Shown here: one piece after another, positions 12,501-24,214 of the stretch
Layout: each line of letters opens with the position of its first letter
How positions within the stretch are numbered: position 1 is the stretch's first letter
DNA from: Cymodocea nodosa
Taxonomy: Eukaryota > Streptophyta > Magnoliopsida > Alismatales > Cymodoceaceae
DNA: 64,000 nt
Reading direction: 5' to 3'
NCBI GenBank assembly: GCA_036874045.1
Contig: CM072341.1
Location: 11,730,501-11,794,500 of the forward strand
Notes under the pieces: generated by a model
Databases searched by the model: none
What the model was told of the DNA's origin: nothing
Seen by the model: only the letters and a program-made list of their open reading frames with translations
Program-made: the position numbers and the translations under genes

Positions 12501-12784
12501 AAACTATTACAATTCCAAGAAAACTCAAGAATCAAAATTTAGGTGTTAAACAAATATAAAGAGAGATGGAGAGTACCAGAGAGATGATATAGACCGTGAG
12601 TGCAAAGCCTGTCATAATCCAAAACTGATTAGTACTTCAAGAAACAATTTATAACACATAAAAAATAAAATAAAATAACAAAGATAGACAGAAACAGCAA
12701 AGATACTAACTACTTAGAGTTACTAAAATATCTACACTAGCATATACAAGTATAATAGAGTTAGATAAGATAAGAATTGAATTT
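12501..12784 (-). other. IN-to-gag spacer, element 2
   Basis: 284 bases, clearly homologous to 7,916-8,201 in inverted orientation. The left unit of a 1.19 kb tandem duplication begins inside it at about 12,590. Confidence 0.7.
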
Positions 12785-14959
12785 CTACTCAAGCATACAT
12801 GGGTTCAAAGAGTGCAATATTGTCACCCCCACGATGCTGTCTTTGAGGCAAGAATATTTAAGGTGATGACCATTGACTTTCAATATCTCCTTAGATTTTA
12901 AATTCTTAATTTCAACTACTCCATGGGAGAAAACTTTCAACACCACAAAAGGACCTGTCCACTTAGAGCAAAGCTTCCCAGGAAAGATATGCAATCTAGA
13001 GTTGTATAACAATACTTGTTGTCCAGGTTCAAACTCCTTCCTTATTATTCTCTTATCATGAAATACTTTTGCCTTTTCTTTTGCTATCTTTGAATTTTCA
13101 TATGCTTCTCTTCTCAACTCTTCTAACTTAGTCAACTGCCATTTCCTTTTGTGTCCTGCTACCTCTAAATCCAAGTTGAGTCTTTTAAGTACCCAAGTGA
13201 CCTTGTGTTCTATCTCAATTGGTAGATAACAAGTCTTTCCATAAATCATTCTATATGGAGACATTGCTAAGATAGATTTATAGGTAGTGCGGTAGGCCCA
13301 AAGAGCATCATCTAACTGTTCAGCCCAATTTTTTCTTTTAAGGCTCACCATTTTTTCTAATATATGTTTAATTTGTTTGTTTGCATTCTCAACTTGTCCA
13401 TTAGTTTGAGGGTGATAGGGTGTAGTCATCTTATAGGTTACTCCATACTTTCTTATTAAAGTTTCAAAACTTTTACTACAGAAATGAGTACCCCTATCAC
13501 TTATAATTGCTCGAGGAATGCCAAACCTTGAAAATATATTACTTTTAATAAAATCCATAACTACTCTTGTATCACAATGACATGTGGGGATTGCTTCAAT
13601 CCACTTTGAGACATAATCAACTACTAGAAGAATATAAGAATAACCTCTTGAAATAGGAAAAGGTTCCATAAAACCAATGCCCCATACGTCGAAAATTTCC
13701 ACCTCTATAATAGGTGTAAGTGGCAACATATTTCTTCGTATGAGTCTACCTACATTCTGGCATGCAGCAACAGCAAAGATAGACCGTGAGTGCAAAGCCT
13801 ATCATAATCCAAAACTGATTAGTACTTCAAGAAACAATTTATAACACATAAAAAATAAAATAAAATAACAAAGATAGACAAAAATAGCAAAGATACTAAC
13901 TACTTAGAGTTACTAAAATATCTACACTAGCATATACAAGTATAATAGAGTTAGATAAGATAAGAATTGAATTTCTACTCAAGCATACATGGGTTCAAAG
14001 AGTGCAATATTGTCACCCCCACGATGCTATCTTTGAGACAAGAATAATTTAAGGCGATGACCATTGACTTTCAATATCTCTTTAGATTTTAAATTCTTAA
14101 TTTCAACTACTCCATGGGAGAAAACTCTTAGCACCACAAAAGGACCTGTCCACTTAGAGCAAAGCTTCCCAGGAAAGATATGCAATCTAGAGTTGTATAA
14201 TAATACTTGTTGTCTAGGTTCAAACTCCTTCCTTATTATTCTCTTATCATGAAATACTTTTGCCTTTTCTTTTTCTATCTTTGAATTTTCATATGCTTCT
14301 CTTCTCAACTCTTCTAACTTAGTCAACTGCCATTTCCTTTTGTCTCCTGTTGCCTCTAAATCCAAGTTGAGTCTTTTAAGTGCCCAAGTGGCCTTGTGTT
14401 CTATCTCAATTGGTAGATAACAAGTCTTTCCATAAATCGTTCTATATGGAGACATTCCTAAGACAAATTTATAGGTAGTGCGGTAGGCCTAAAGAGCATC
14501 CTCTAACTGTTCAGCCCAATCTTTTCTTTTAGGGCTCACCATTTTTTCTAATATGTGTTTAATTTGTTTGTTTGCATTCTCAGCTTGTCCATTAGTTTGA
14601 GGGTGATAGGGTGTAGTCATCTTATGGGTTACTCCATACTTTCTTATTAAAGTTTCAAAACTTTTACTACAGAAATGAGTACCCCCATCACTTATAATTG
14701 CTCGAGGAATGTCAAACCTTGAAAATATATTACTTTTAATAAAATCCATAACTACTCTTGTATCACAATGACGTGTGGGGATTGCTTCAATCCACTTTGA
14801 GACATAATCAACTGTTAGAAAAATATAAGAATAACCTCTTGAAATAGGAAAATGTCCCATAAAACCAATGCCCCATACGTCAAAAATTTTCACCTCTATA
14901 ATAGGTGTAAGTGGCAACATATTTCTTCGTGTGAGTCTACCTGCTTTTTGACATGCAAC
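12590..14959 (-). repeat. 1.19 kb tandem duplication inside element 2
   Basis: The segment from about 12,590 to 13,769 (spacer plus integrase end) is repeated from about 13,780 to 14,959. TAGACCGTGAGTGCAAAGCC occurs at 12,590 and again at 13,780, 1,190 bases apart. The second unit grades into the rest of pol; the first is joined through a short GC-containing linker (AGCAACAGCAAAG). The two units differ by scattered substitutions, so the duplication is not recent. Confidence 0.9.
12785..13795 (-). pseudogene. Integrase C-terminal half, duplicated unit, element 2
   Basis: 336-residue open frame containing the integrase core (ISDRGTHFCSKSF, PYHPQTNGQVEN) and the C-terminal domain down to the end of pol. 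Its first ten or so residues are not integrase: they are translated from spacer sequence at the tandem-duplication junction near 13,770-13,790, so the ORF is a chimera made by the rearrangement. The HHCC zinc finger is cut off. Confidence 0.85.
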
Positions 14960-16291
14960 ACAATTCTTGACATGGATGTGAGCATCTTTGTATAAGGTTG
15001 GCCAAAAGAAGCCACATTGAAGCACTTTAGCAGTAGTCTTCCCAGAATTTAAATGACCTCCAAATGACCTCCAATAAGGTGCTCATGGCAAAAGAACAAC
15101 ACACTGCTAATCTCAGAGTCAGGTATGCAACGTCTAAGCACTAGGTCAAGGCCTGATTTGAGTAAACATGGATCATCCCAATAAAAATCCCTGACTCGAG
15201 CTAAGAATCTCTTTCTATCATGAGCTAACCAATCACTAGGCAGTTGTTTTGTTACCAAAAAGTTTACAATGTCAGCATACCATGGCATAGTAGAGACAGC
15301 CATAAGTTGCTCATCAGGGAATGAATCATCAATAGGAATTTCAAATTCAAGGGTAATAATACATGAAAGATGGTCAGCTACAACATTCTCACATCCTTTC
15401 TTATCCTTTATCTCTAAATCAAATTCTTGCAGCAAAAGCATCTATCTTACTAATCTAGCCTTAGCATCTTTCTTCGCTAAGAGATACTTTAAGGCAAAAT
15501 GATCTGTGAAAATAATTATGTGGGATCCTAAGAGATATGGTCTAAATTTCTCTAATGCAAAGACCATAGCCAAAAATTCTTTTTCAGTCACTGTATAATT
15601 TAATTGGGCACCTGATAAAGTTCTACTAGCATAGTAGATAACCCGAGGTAAATTGTCTACTCTTTGTCCTAGCACAACTCCAATTGCATAATCTGAGGCA
15701 TCACACATAAGCTCAAAAGGTAAATCCCACCTCAGAGAATGAACAATCAGTGTCATATACAAAGCACCCTTTAACTGATCAAATGCACTCTTACAATCCT
15801 CAGAAAAAGTAAATTGTTGATCCTTTGATAGAAGTTGGGTTAAAGGTCAAGTTATCTTACTAAAGTCCTTAATGAATCTACGATAAAAACCAACATGCCT
15901 TAGAAAAGCTCTTACCTCTTTTACATTAGTTGGAAATGGTAGTCCAAAAATTAAGTCTATCTTTGCTTGATCCACTTTCAACCCTCTCTTGGAGACAATG
16001 TGGCCTAATACTACTCTAGTCTGAACTATAAAATGACACTTTTCCCAGTTCAATACTAAACTCTTTTCAATACACCTTTTCAAAACTAGCTCCAAGTGAT
16101 GTAAAATTCATCAAAAGAAGACCAAGAGATGGATAGATCATCCATAAAGATTTCTAAGAATCTATCAATCATATCTGAAAAGATCCCAATCATACATCTC
16201 TAAAAAGTTGCTGATGCATTACATAATCCAAACGGCATGTATTTGAATGTGAATGTACCAAATGGACAAGTAAATGTAGTCTTCTCTTGGT
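13778..16291 (-). pseudogene. Decayed gypsy pol (RT-RNase H-IN), element 2
   Basis: Minus strand from about 16,291 down. RT fragment with FGLCNASATF and FMDDLSIS (about 16,240-16,130), then 16,095-15,847, RNase H 15,762-15,442 ([16 protein letters not shown]), the RNase H/integrase linker 15,441-15,049, and integrase 15,025-14,027 with zinc finger, ISDGGTHF and PYHPQTNGQAEN. The protease and RT fingers are missing: homology to element 1 stops at 16,291, inside RT, next to minisatellite DNA. An 11-bp tandem duplication at 15,051-15,072 shifts the frame inside the integrase zinc-finger region. Confidence 0.88.
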
Positions 16292-18606
16292 GCATAAGTG
16301 TACATGCTAAATGAATGCAAAATGAGTAAACCTAAGTATAAAATAAAGTAAATGAGAAAAGTAGGCTTATTAGGCCCATATGAGATGAAGAAGGAAATGA
16401 ATAGACGAGAAGAAATGAACCTAAGGAGTCTAGAAGTGTTGGGATAGTTGTGACCTTATTTCCTATTGACATATAGATATAATGGGAAACATTCTACATG
16501 ACTTTTATATCGTAACCATGGTGTGGTGAAAGTTATGTAAATTGTGCATGGTGCAAGTGTGTGTGATGTGTTCTGGTGTTTAGTAAAGTGTATTATGACA
16601 CACAACTATGAAATTATAGCATCACAATCATATAGGGGAATGACCTCCACTTCAACACTCTAATGATGAAGAGAGATAATTTACAGTTGCAATCTAATCT
16701 AATTCTAAAGGCAAACTAAGAAAACTTATATACATATGCAAATGACTCCTAAAATGTGTAAGGCTATGATCTACGAATCATTAGTCTAAGTAAATCCTTT
16801 AAGTACACATAGAAAAAATGTTAAATACTCCACATGCCTAAATTACTTAATATCTTGGTTGTCCATATTAAGTTGGTTGCTAGGTATCTAAAGGGTATGA
16901 TTATACAATTCTATGGTAAAGCGAATACTAAATGCAAGTCTAAGTGTAAAATAAAAGGTGATGAGATGAATAGACTCATGAAACCTATATGGGATAAATA
17001 AGATCAGAATGAAATGAAAAAATGAGAAGAAAATGACCTATAGAGACTTTGCGAGGAGAGAAAGTTGTGTTAATTTTTCTTTCACATGCAAGTGTAAAGG
17101 GAAATGTTTTAAGTGCAACTTCAATGTCCTGACGTTAGTGTGTGTAGTTAAATTAATATAAAGCAAACAAGATAATAATACAAAATAATGAGGTGTAAAT
17201 TAATGCAAAAATGTAAATTAAGTATAATATATGATGCATGGATTGTTATGAGAGAGGATAAAAAATATGTGCATGATTATGAATTAATATGCAAAAATGT
17301 GTAGGATGAAACGAGATGTTATGCATTGAAAATTCATGAAAATAAATTAACATGAGATAATATGCATGAAATAAATTCAAGTGATATGATACACATGAAA
17401 TAAATCAATATGAGATGACATGCATGAATGCTATATGACAGGTAAATGCCTAAATTAAAATGCATGGGTTTACATATATAAATATGCATGGATAGTATGT
17501 AGGTTTACATGCAAGATAGGTGTATAGTATGTGTGAATGCATGGTAGGTGCATGTATGGTGTGTATATGCATAGTAGGTGCATGCATTGTAAGTGTATGC
17601 ATGACGAGTGTGAGTATTAGAGGTGCATGCATATATGGCAAGTGCATATACGATAAGTGCAGGTATGGTAAGTGTGCATAAATGGTATATATGCATGTAT
17701 GGTAAGTGAACACATGGTGAGTATGGAAGGTGTGCATATATGACATGAGTGTATGAATAGTAAGTACAAGCATGGTAAATGTAGGTGTGGTAAAAGTGTT
17801 GGTATGGTAGAAATATGCATAAAAGGCAGGTATGCATGAATGGTAAATGTGTAATGATACCTATGAAAGTATGGTACTTATGTATATAAATGAACTAATA
17901 TGCAATGATATGCAAGAATATACATGCATATAAATTAGCAAGAGAAGATATGTGTTTTGTGCATGAAAATGAATTAATATAAAATGTCATGTGCACGAAC
18001 ATGAATTAAGATGGTAAAACATGAAAATATGCATGGACATGAATCAATATGACGTGACATGCAAAATTGTATACGAAAGTAAATTAATATAAGATGACAT
18101 GAACTTTATGCAAGAATTAACATGAATTAATATGAAATAATATGGAAACATGCATGAGCATGAATTTATATGAAAATATGAATATGCAAGGATTAATATG
18201 AAACTATATTAATATGCATGAATCCATAATAGGAATTAATGTGAAACCATATTAATATGCATGATTTAATTTAACGATGCAAATGTAAATGTGCATGGAC
18301 TGAATATATGGGTCTAAATAAATGTGCGTGCAGATATATAATAGGAGAACAAGATATGTCTGGATCAACATATATGCCATGATTTGAAATGGGTGCCAAT
18401 GGATATAAAACTATGTGACGAATAAGCATGAAGTTATACGGCATAGGTGTAAGTAAATAAATATGCATGAAGTAGCATGCACGATGCAAATGACACTAAA
18501 GTGCAAAAAATATTTGAATGGAACGCATGATGTGACGTGATATGAGTGCAAATGAATGTATAAGACTATGTAATGAGAGTGCAAGTAGACACACAAAGGA
18601 AACTAT
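16292..18606. repeat. ATG-rich degenerate minisatellite block
   Basis: Two interleaved repeat types. Around 17,200-17,440 and 17,900-18,260 the core is about 30 bases, like CATGAATTAATATGAAATGA followed by CATGCA. Between about 17,450 and 17,860 the core is about 16-22 bases, like GCATGTATGGTAAGTG. A diverged longer repeat appears near 16,300-16,420 and again near 16,920-17,050 (AAATGCAAGTCTAAGTGTAA-type wording). The several overlapping His/Tyr/Cys-rich minus-strand ORFs here are translations of the repeat. Confidence 0.7.
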
Positions 18607-18616
18607 ATGTCGTGAG
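18607..18616. repeat. LINE target-site duplication, left
   Basis: ATGTCGTGAG lies directly before the poly-T run and recurs at 20,458-20,467. Confidence 0.8.
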
Positions 18617-20457
18617 TTTTTTTTTTTTTTTTTTTTTGGTAATGTAATAGAAAGGAGATATTATGCCACCACAAGTCCAAATACAAGGAATTAAAAATGA
18701 ATGTCAATCTATAGGATGATGACGAAGCATTATAGTAAAGTTAGGATCAAATGCATATAACAAAATTTATCATCCGAGAAGGGCCTACCATCAGACTTAA
18801 GGAATGTTTAGATTTCATCAGCAATAGTACAGTCAACAAATGAATGGTTAGAAGTCTCTAAACAACAACAGCAAGTGATGTTACCTTGCCATCATCTTTT
18901 AGTAAGTTTTTTTTTCTTCTTTTTAATAAGAAGCTTATCAGGATAAATTTTTTACCTTGAGCGGGGCCTTCAATTTCCAAATTTGATTAATTGTAAAGAT
19001 TGACTCTTAGGCCACCATCAATGAAGGTATTATAACAAGACCTCATGGGGTATATTCCTAAGGAAGAAGGGTTCTAAGAGATATTGTCTTTTTCACCAGT
19101 ACGGTTAATTAAATTTAAAATCTCCAAGAGTTTGGAGGTAGAATCTCTTAGGTTCGAAGATATGAGGTTGCATACTTTTATTTTAAAATTGTAAGAGTTA
19201 GTGGCTTTAGCCACCATTATTTTTGGATTATTAAGAATATGAAACAATTCGAGGAAGTTATATTTTGAAGTATCACGTTCGTTCCATTTGTTCTGCCAAA
19301 AGATGATTGCTAGATTCCCCATTGGAAGGACTACAGAGGTATTATTTAGAAGGGAGCCTATGCCATGTTTAGAAAGATGTACAGCTTTAACAATATCCAA
19401 CAAAAGCAATTTATCATTATTTTGCATTAGAGCCTAGACCATTTTTCCTTTGAGAGGAAAAGAGAGAGTTCAAAGATTATTAACAAGCACAAAATTTTTT
19501 CAGTTTGCAAATAAGTTTCCATTTCATAAGAGGGTATTTGGGTTTACTTTCCTTTGAGATACCCAAGAAAGAATTTTTTTTTCTTCTAAATTTGTTTATA
19601 TTTTTCTCTACTTGTATGGGGAAAATGAAGAGCAAGTAAATAATAAATTAAGTTGGGACACAACTCAGAATAGAGTTGAGAAGGATGAGCCCCATCTCCT
19701 TAGGAAAGATATTTATTGTGTTGACCTTGAAATTTTTTAGCAATCAATAACTTCTGTCTGATGACAAAAAGTTTTTTTTTATAGTAGGAAGGGAGCCCTA
19801 GATAAGAAAATGGAAGATTTTGGGCTTTACATCTTAGAATATAACGAAAAGAATTAACAGTAACATTATTTAGATTAATTAACAGCACTAGAGAGAGGAC
19901 TTAGAAAAATTAATTTTAAGTTTCAAGATAGCTTAAAATATATAGAAGATTCATTTGAAATTTAGAATATTTTAAGTAGAATGTTCTAAGAAAAAAAATG
20001 GAATCGCAAATTAAGAAGATGAGGACCATAATTAGGAAAAATGATGCTATTTTCCTTGCTTAAATGAATAATAACATCTAAGAAGAAGATCACAAGAAGA
20101 AATAAAAGTGAAGATAAAAAGTCTTCTTACGTAAGACCATTGGAATTTTTAAAGTAACTTTTAGGTGTTCAATAGGTGTTCTACAGATAAGAATAGAAAA
20201 ATTAGCTGAAGTGTTGTACATTTTTATTCACCTCTATCATAAATGTTTCTCCCTTTTAAAAAGGTGAATCAGGCGTCAATAATGAAAAAAAAAAAGAAAA
20301 AGACTAAGGTTTAAATGTCAAACATTTAACTAGAATTTTACAAAAGAGAGATGATCTAAAATCAGTGACAGTGTTAACTTCCATCCTTTTAAGAATAAGG
20401 TCAAAAAGGATTTTGTTGACAGGTCTGAGAGAATCTAAAATCTTCACCACAGATTGC
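18617..20457 (-). mobile_element. 5'-truncated L1-type LINE
   Basis: Minus-strand LINE: its poly-A tail is the T run at 18,617-18,638, and both ends abut the 10-bp duplication ATGTCGTGAG. Coding remnants in order are RT fingers (DFRSSLFCKILVKCLT, near 20,340), the FSYLGLPSYYKK block near 19,800, and a FWQNKWNERD block near 19,290. Near 18,840-18,885 is a reverse-transcriptase-associated zinc finger (CCCCLETSNHSFVDC). Many stops; dead. At 1.84 kb it is a typical 5' truncation. Confidence 0.88.
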
Positions 20458-20467
20458 ATGTCGTGAG
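20458..20467. repeat. LINE target-site duplication, right
   Basis: ATGTCGTGAG, identical to 18,607-18,616. The pair defines the LINE ends. Confidence 0.8.
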
Positions 20468-20639
20468 GTGGATAAAGAAAACCTAAACGTACGACATGAC
20501 ATGAAGTAGATGACCTTTCACGTGGTATGACGCAGACAAGAGAAAGATACAAAGAACTTGACCAAGAAAAGTTGTACCCAGGTCATAAGGTCATTTTTGC
20601 AAAGATCAAAAAAAAAATTGGAATATGAACGAAGAGGGA

Positions 20640-21535
20640 GGGTACTCCGCGTAAAAACCCAAACCATAATCGACGGAAAACAATTGAACGGTAAGCACAG
20701 AAGAAAGGCCGGCCGAAACAAGGGATCGGAGGTGGGCGCGCGACGATCTTTCCGACTACATTTATGGTTCCAAGTGACCGCCCCGTCACTTTGGAGGCGA
20801 CGAGGCATTGGCCAGGCAAGTAGGATCGTCGATCGCCCCGGCAGCCCGAAGCAGAAACGAATGCCCAACAACGAAGGACGCGAGATGCGATCGCCGAAAA
20901 GCAAACGGAAAAGAAAACAGAGCTAACAATGGGCAACGGATTGGACAGGACAGCGAATCAATTGACCGATCACCGTTTAAGCACAAAATAAGAATAAAAA
21001 GGGGAGAACTTACTTACTTACCACTTCCCGTTGCTCAACACCGAGTAAACCCAAATAATCCGTCTGACACGTCGGACGTCGGAGGTGAGGTTCGTGCTCG
21101 TCGGTGGTCGGTTTTCTTTTGCGAATTCCGGGGTCCTGCGTTTGCCGATGGAGGGGTGCGTTGTGGTGAAGAAAATGGAGTCTGCGATGGGTCGAAGGCT
21201 TCGGCCAGAAATTGGTCAGAGATCGCTGGTGAAGGGAGATGACTCCTTTTTCTGCAACTGTCTGTATTCCTCCTTAATGGAATCCAGCCTTGGCCAGTGA
21301 AAGGTGAAGGAGATCCAAGATTCATGTGGAGGATCGCACGAGGTCGGAAGATACGGGACTTGCCCCGCCGACGCCGGAGAAGACGGGAAATTGGGGCTTC
21401 AGTGCACTCTGTCAGGCGGAGAGTTCGGGCGACGAGTTGCGGTGCGAGCGAGAGTTCGTGTGGCCGACGGAATTGGTCGCGAAATTGGGGCTGGCCGTGG
21501 GTGAAGGTAAAACGGCCACGGGCGAGGAAAAATAA
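20640..21535. other. GC-rich island with unassigned ORFs
   Basis: About 900 bases of GC-rich, CpG-rich DNA inside AT-rich repeats. ORFs exist on both strands (for example 20,808-21,242 plus; 21,325-21,035 and 20,904-20,518 minus), but none has a recognisable domain. On the minus strand GTAAGTAAGTAAGT at about 21,008-21,022 would make a strong splice donor after a GC-rich exon. It may be the first exon of a lost or unrecognised gene, a promoter, or a gene piece carried by a transposon. Product unknown. Confidence 0.35.
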
Positions 21536-21559
21536 TTAGTTACGGAAGATAGAAAAGAA

Positions 21560-21760
21560 GATGATTATGAGATCAGGTGAGTATGGGTGAGATTTTAAAT
21601 TAAGTGATTAAATTATGTGATTTAAGGATTAATTAGGTGATTAAGGATTAAATTAAATAATTTAAGGATTAATTAAGTGATTAAGAATTAAATTATATGA
21701 TTTAAGGATTAAATTATGTAATTTCATGATTAATCAAGTGATTAATTTTATTTTATTTTT
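21560..21760. repeat. AT-rich irregular tandem repeat
   Basis: Repeats of GATTAAATTATGTGATTTAA and shorter variants such as GGATTAATTAAGTGATTAAG. Confidence 0.7.
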
Positions 21761-23037
21761 TAAAAAAATATATATATACAAGAAACAACTAATTAGTAAG
21801 CAAGATTTCATAATTTGACCACGTTGAATCATGCGACACGATCTACGTCAGGATTTCTTAGACCAATGATAAGACTTGTTAAGTCAAGTTCCAAACAGCT
21901 TTTACCTATGCGTCATGTTTATTCTGAGCCCCTATTCGTCTCGAAACCTTGGCGAAGACATTTTAACGAATGTAAGCAATAGTAACAGTTTAGTTAGCCG
22001 AAAAGATCATATTTATTGTTTTTAGCAATATTTAAACAAAAAAATTATCAATATCCAATAAAGAAAAAAGGTACGATGGATAGCTCTATATGTATGTATG
22101 TATATATATCGTCTACGTATAGTCAAGAAGTTATCGTAGTGATTTAGCCATTACCAAATTATCTGCGAAGCTATAAAGTAACTTCTTCAATTCAAAGAAT
22201 TTGAAAGATGACTTTGGTTGATCAATGATTTATGTTTCATCTTTTTTTCTTTTCTTTTTTTCTTTTGAGAAGATATATTTTAATAAAATGAAACTTCCAT
22301 AGAAGAGAAGTAAATAAAACACTTTCATAAAAATTCTCATAAAATCGAAAATAAAGTTTTCATTCTATGTCAAGAAACAATTCGAAATACCTTGACCTTT
22401 TTTTATAGTGTAATCTCTTAGGTTTTTTTGGTCCTCACCTCATAAATAGATCATAGGTTTTGGATTAAAAAAAAAAAGACCTAATATTTTATAACTTTAT
22501 TTTTTCTACATATTTCAACAAAAATTTAATAGAAAATAATAGGAACAAGTTTGATAAATATTGATAACTCTTAGATAGAGTATTAGAATGGAAAGACCTA
22601 TTATATAATGAACTATTGGTTCTAAGCCATCTTTGGTGATGAATCAACAATTCAAAGTGATTTTCTTGCGTATTATATATATATATAGGTCAAACGATGC
22701 TTGTAATATTATATTCTTTTATGAGTTGAGTTATGTTCGTAATGTTCATTTGTTTTCATTGAACTAGTTTCATAACCATCTATGAAACATAGGAGGTGAT
22801 CTACCATGAGTTAATTAACTTCATTCTAAGAAGTGATGTGCATGATTAAAATTTCATTTTAGTAACTATCATCAGTTTTCCATTACTTATCTCAAGTAGT
22901 TAGTTGGAAGGTTCACTTTCATTCTTCAAGTTTCAAGTTTGATATATTGTCTACTCATTTTGTTAGAGGAAAAAATTCTCTAATTTGTATTTAACTACGA
23001 GATTTGATCCTATAACTTTAACATTATACATATAGCT
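21761..23037. other. Intergenic, nothing recognised
   Basis: AT-rich sequence with a short TA run near 22,673-22,688. No gene or element was identified. Confidence 0.4.
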
Positions 23038-23342
23038 TGTGAATAATGGTCGTTAAAGACCATGAAATGGAAGGGAGAAACAGTTAGTCATTTCTCCTTC
23101 CTGACAATGAATGGCTAGAATAAATGGCCAACCATTGAAGGTTGGATTTATTCTAATGGTTACACCCTTTGGGGAGAAAGGGAAGAGAAGGGGTTGAGGG
23201 TGTGGTGGAATTTTCCCCTATAAATAGAGGAGGAGGTGAATGAGGTTGGATCATTGAAAAATCATTACCTTCTTTTTCACCACTCATTGAAGCTCCAAAT
23301 CCATCATTGGAAGCCTCCTTGACATCTACAAACAAACCCACA
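23038..23342 (+). repeat. 5' LTR of copia-1
   Basis: Starts TGTGAATAATGG and ends AACCCACA. A TATA-like CTATAAATAGAGG occurs at about 23,217-23,229. Compared with the 3' LTR by eye, about 40 of roughly 305 positions differ, mostly transitions. Confidence 0.9.
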
Positions 23343-23343
23343 A

Positions 23344-23354
23344 TGGTATCAGAG
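23344..23354 (+). other. Primer-binding site, initiator tRNA-Met
   Basis: TGGTATCAGAG directly after the 5' LTR, the standard copia primer site. Confidence 0.9.
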
Positions 23355-24214
23355 TTGGTTGCGCCCTCACCACCCACCCATTTTTGCCCATACAATTGCC
23401 CCCCACCACGTCGCACACCTCTACTATCGCTTATCTACCCTGCACAAAAGACTCCTTCCCTCCTCATGTGAAACCGTCCTCCGCTCATACACACATCATC
23501 ACCATGTGCGAAGCTTCCCTCCTCCACAAATATGTATTTCTATCGCCTCCACTCGACACTTGCGAGCTTCACACTACACGCTCCCCCTCTATCATTTGGT
23601 CCACTTCCACGCTTGTTGCCCGCTTCTTCTCTACACATGCACCTCCAACCCCCACGCGTCGCATCTCATCACCACCTCAACCCCATGCCACCCTACCAAA
23701 AAGTGCCTCTTGCTTGCTATTGCACTTGATCTTGCCGCCCTACCAAAAACCGCACATGTGCCCTAACCTCTCCCGCTCACCCCTTTCTTCAGTTGAGGTT
23801 AAGTTTTTTTTTAACTTGTTATGGGTGGGTGAATGTTGATTCAAATGAAATAAATGCATATTATAAAAAGGAAAAGGGGGGTTTTGTTTATGAAAAACTC
23901 TATTATGATTTAATTAAAAATATATATATATATTAAAGTGCATGTTATAAGAAATTAGTTTTGAATCAATTCTTGCTTGCTTTAAAGCTTTAGAAGAAAA
24001 AAATTTGCATGTTTGATTAAAAAAAAAACATACCACTTGCATGTTTAAGGAAATTGGAATTTTATTTGATTTCTGGAATTAAACTTTATCAAATCATAGA
24101 GTTTATTTTGATCAACTCTTGGAATTAAATTTCTTGTTAAAATTTAATTATTGCTAGTTGATAAATAGCAAATTTTAAATTTTGGAAATTTATTATTTGT
24201 TGTAGATTTGAAAA
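23355..24214 (+). other. Leader of copia-1, with C-rich segment
   Basis: Non-coding leader before gag. The part at about 23,360-23,790 is C-rich (many CCACC/CACGC words), unlike the AT-rich remainder. The overlapping ORFs in it are low complexity and resemble no known protein. Confidence 0.5.

Noticed and set aside
17450..17837. Overlapping minus-strand ORFs rich in His, Tyr, Cys and Thr
   Set aside because: They are translations of a tandem repeat read in all three frames; no domain, and the composition follows the repeat unit.
16292..18606. CRISPR array
   Set aside because: Repeats are degenerate, variable in length and lack unique constant-length spacers; the genome is a plant.
20808..21242. 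144-codon plus-strand ORF in the GC island
   Set aside because: No domain or conserved pattern; overlapping ORFs on both strands are expected in GC-rich DNA.
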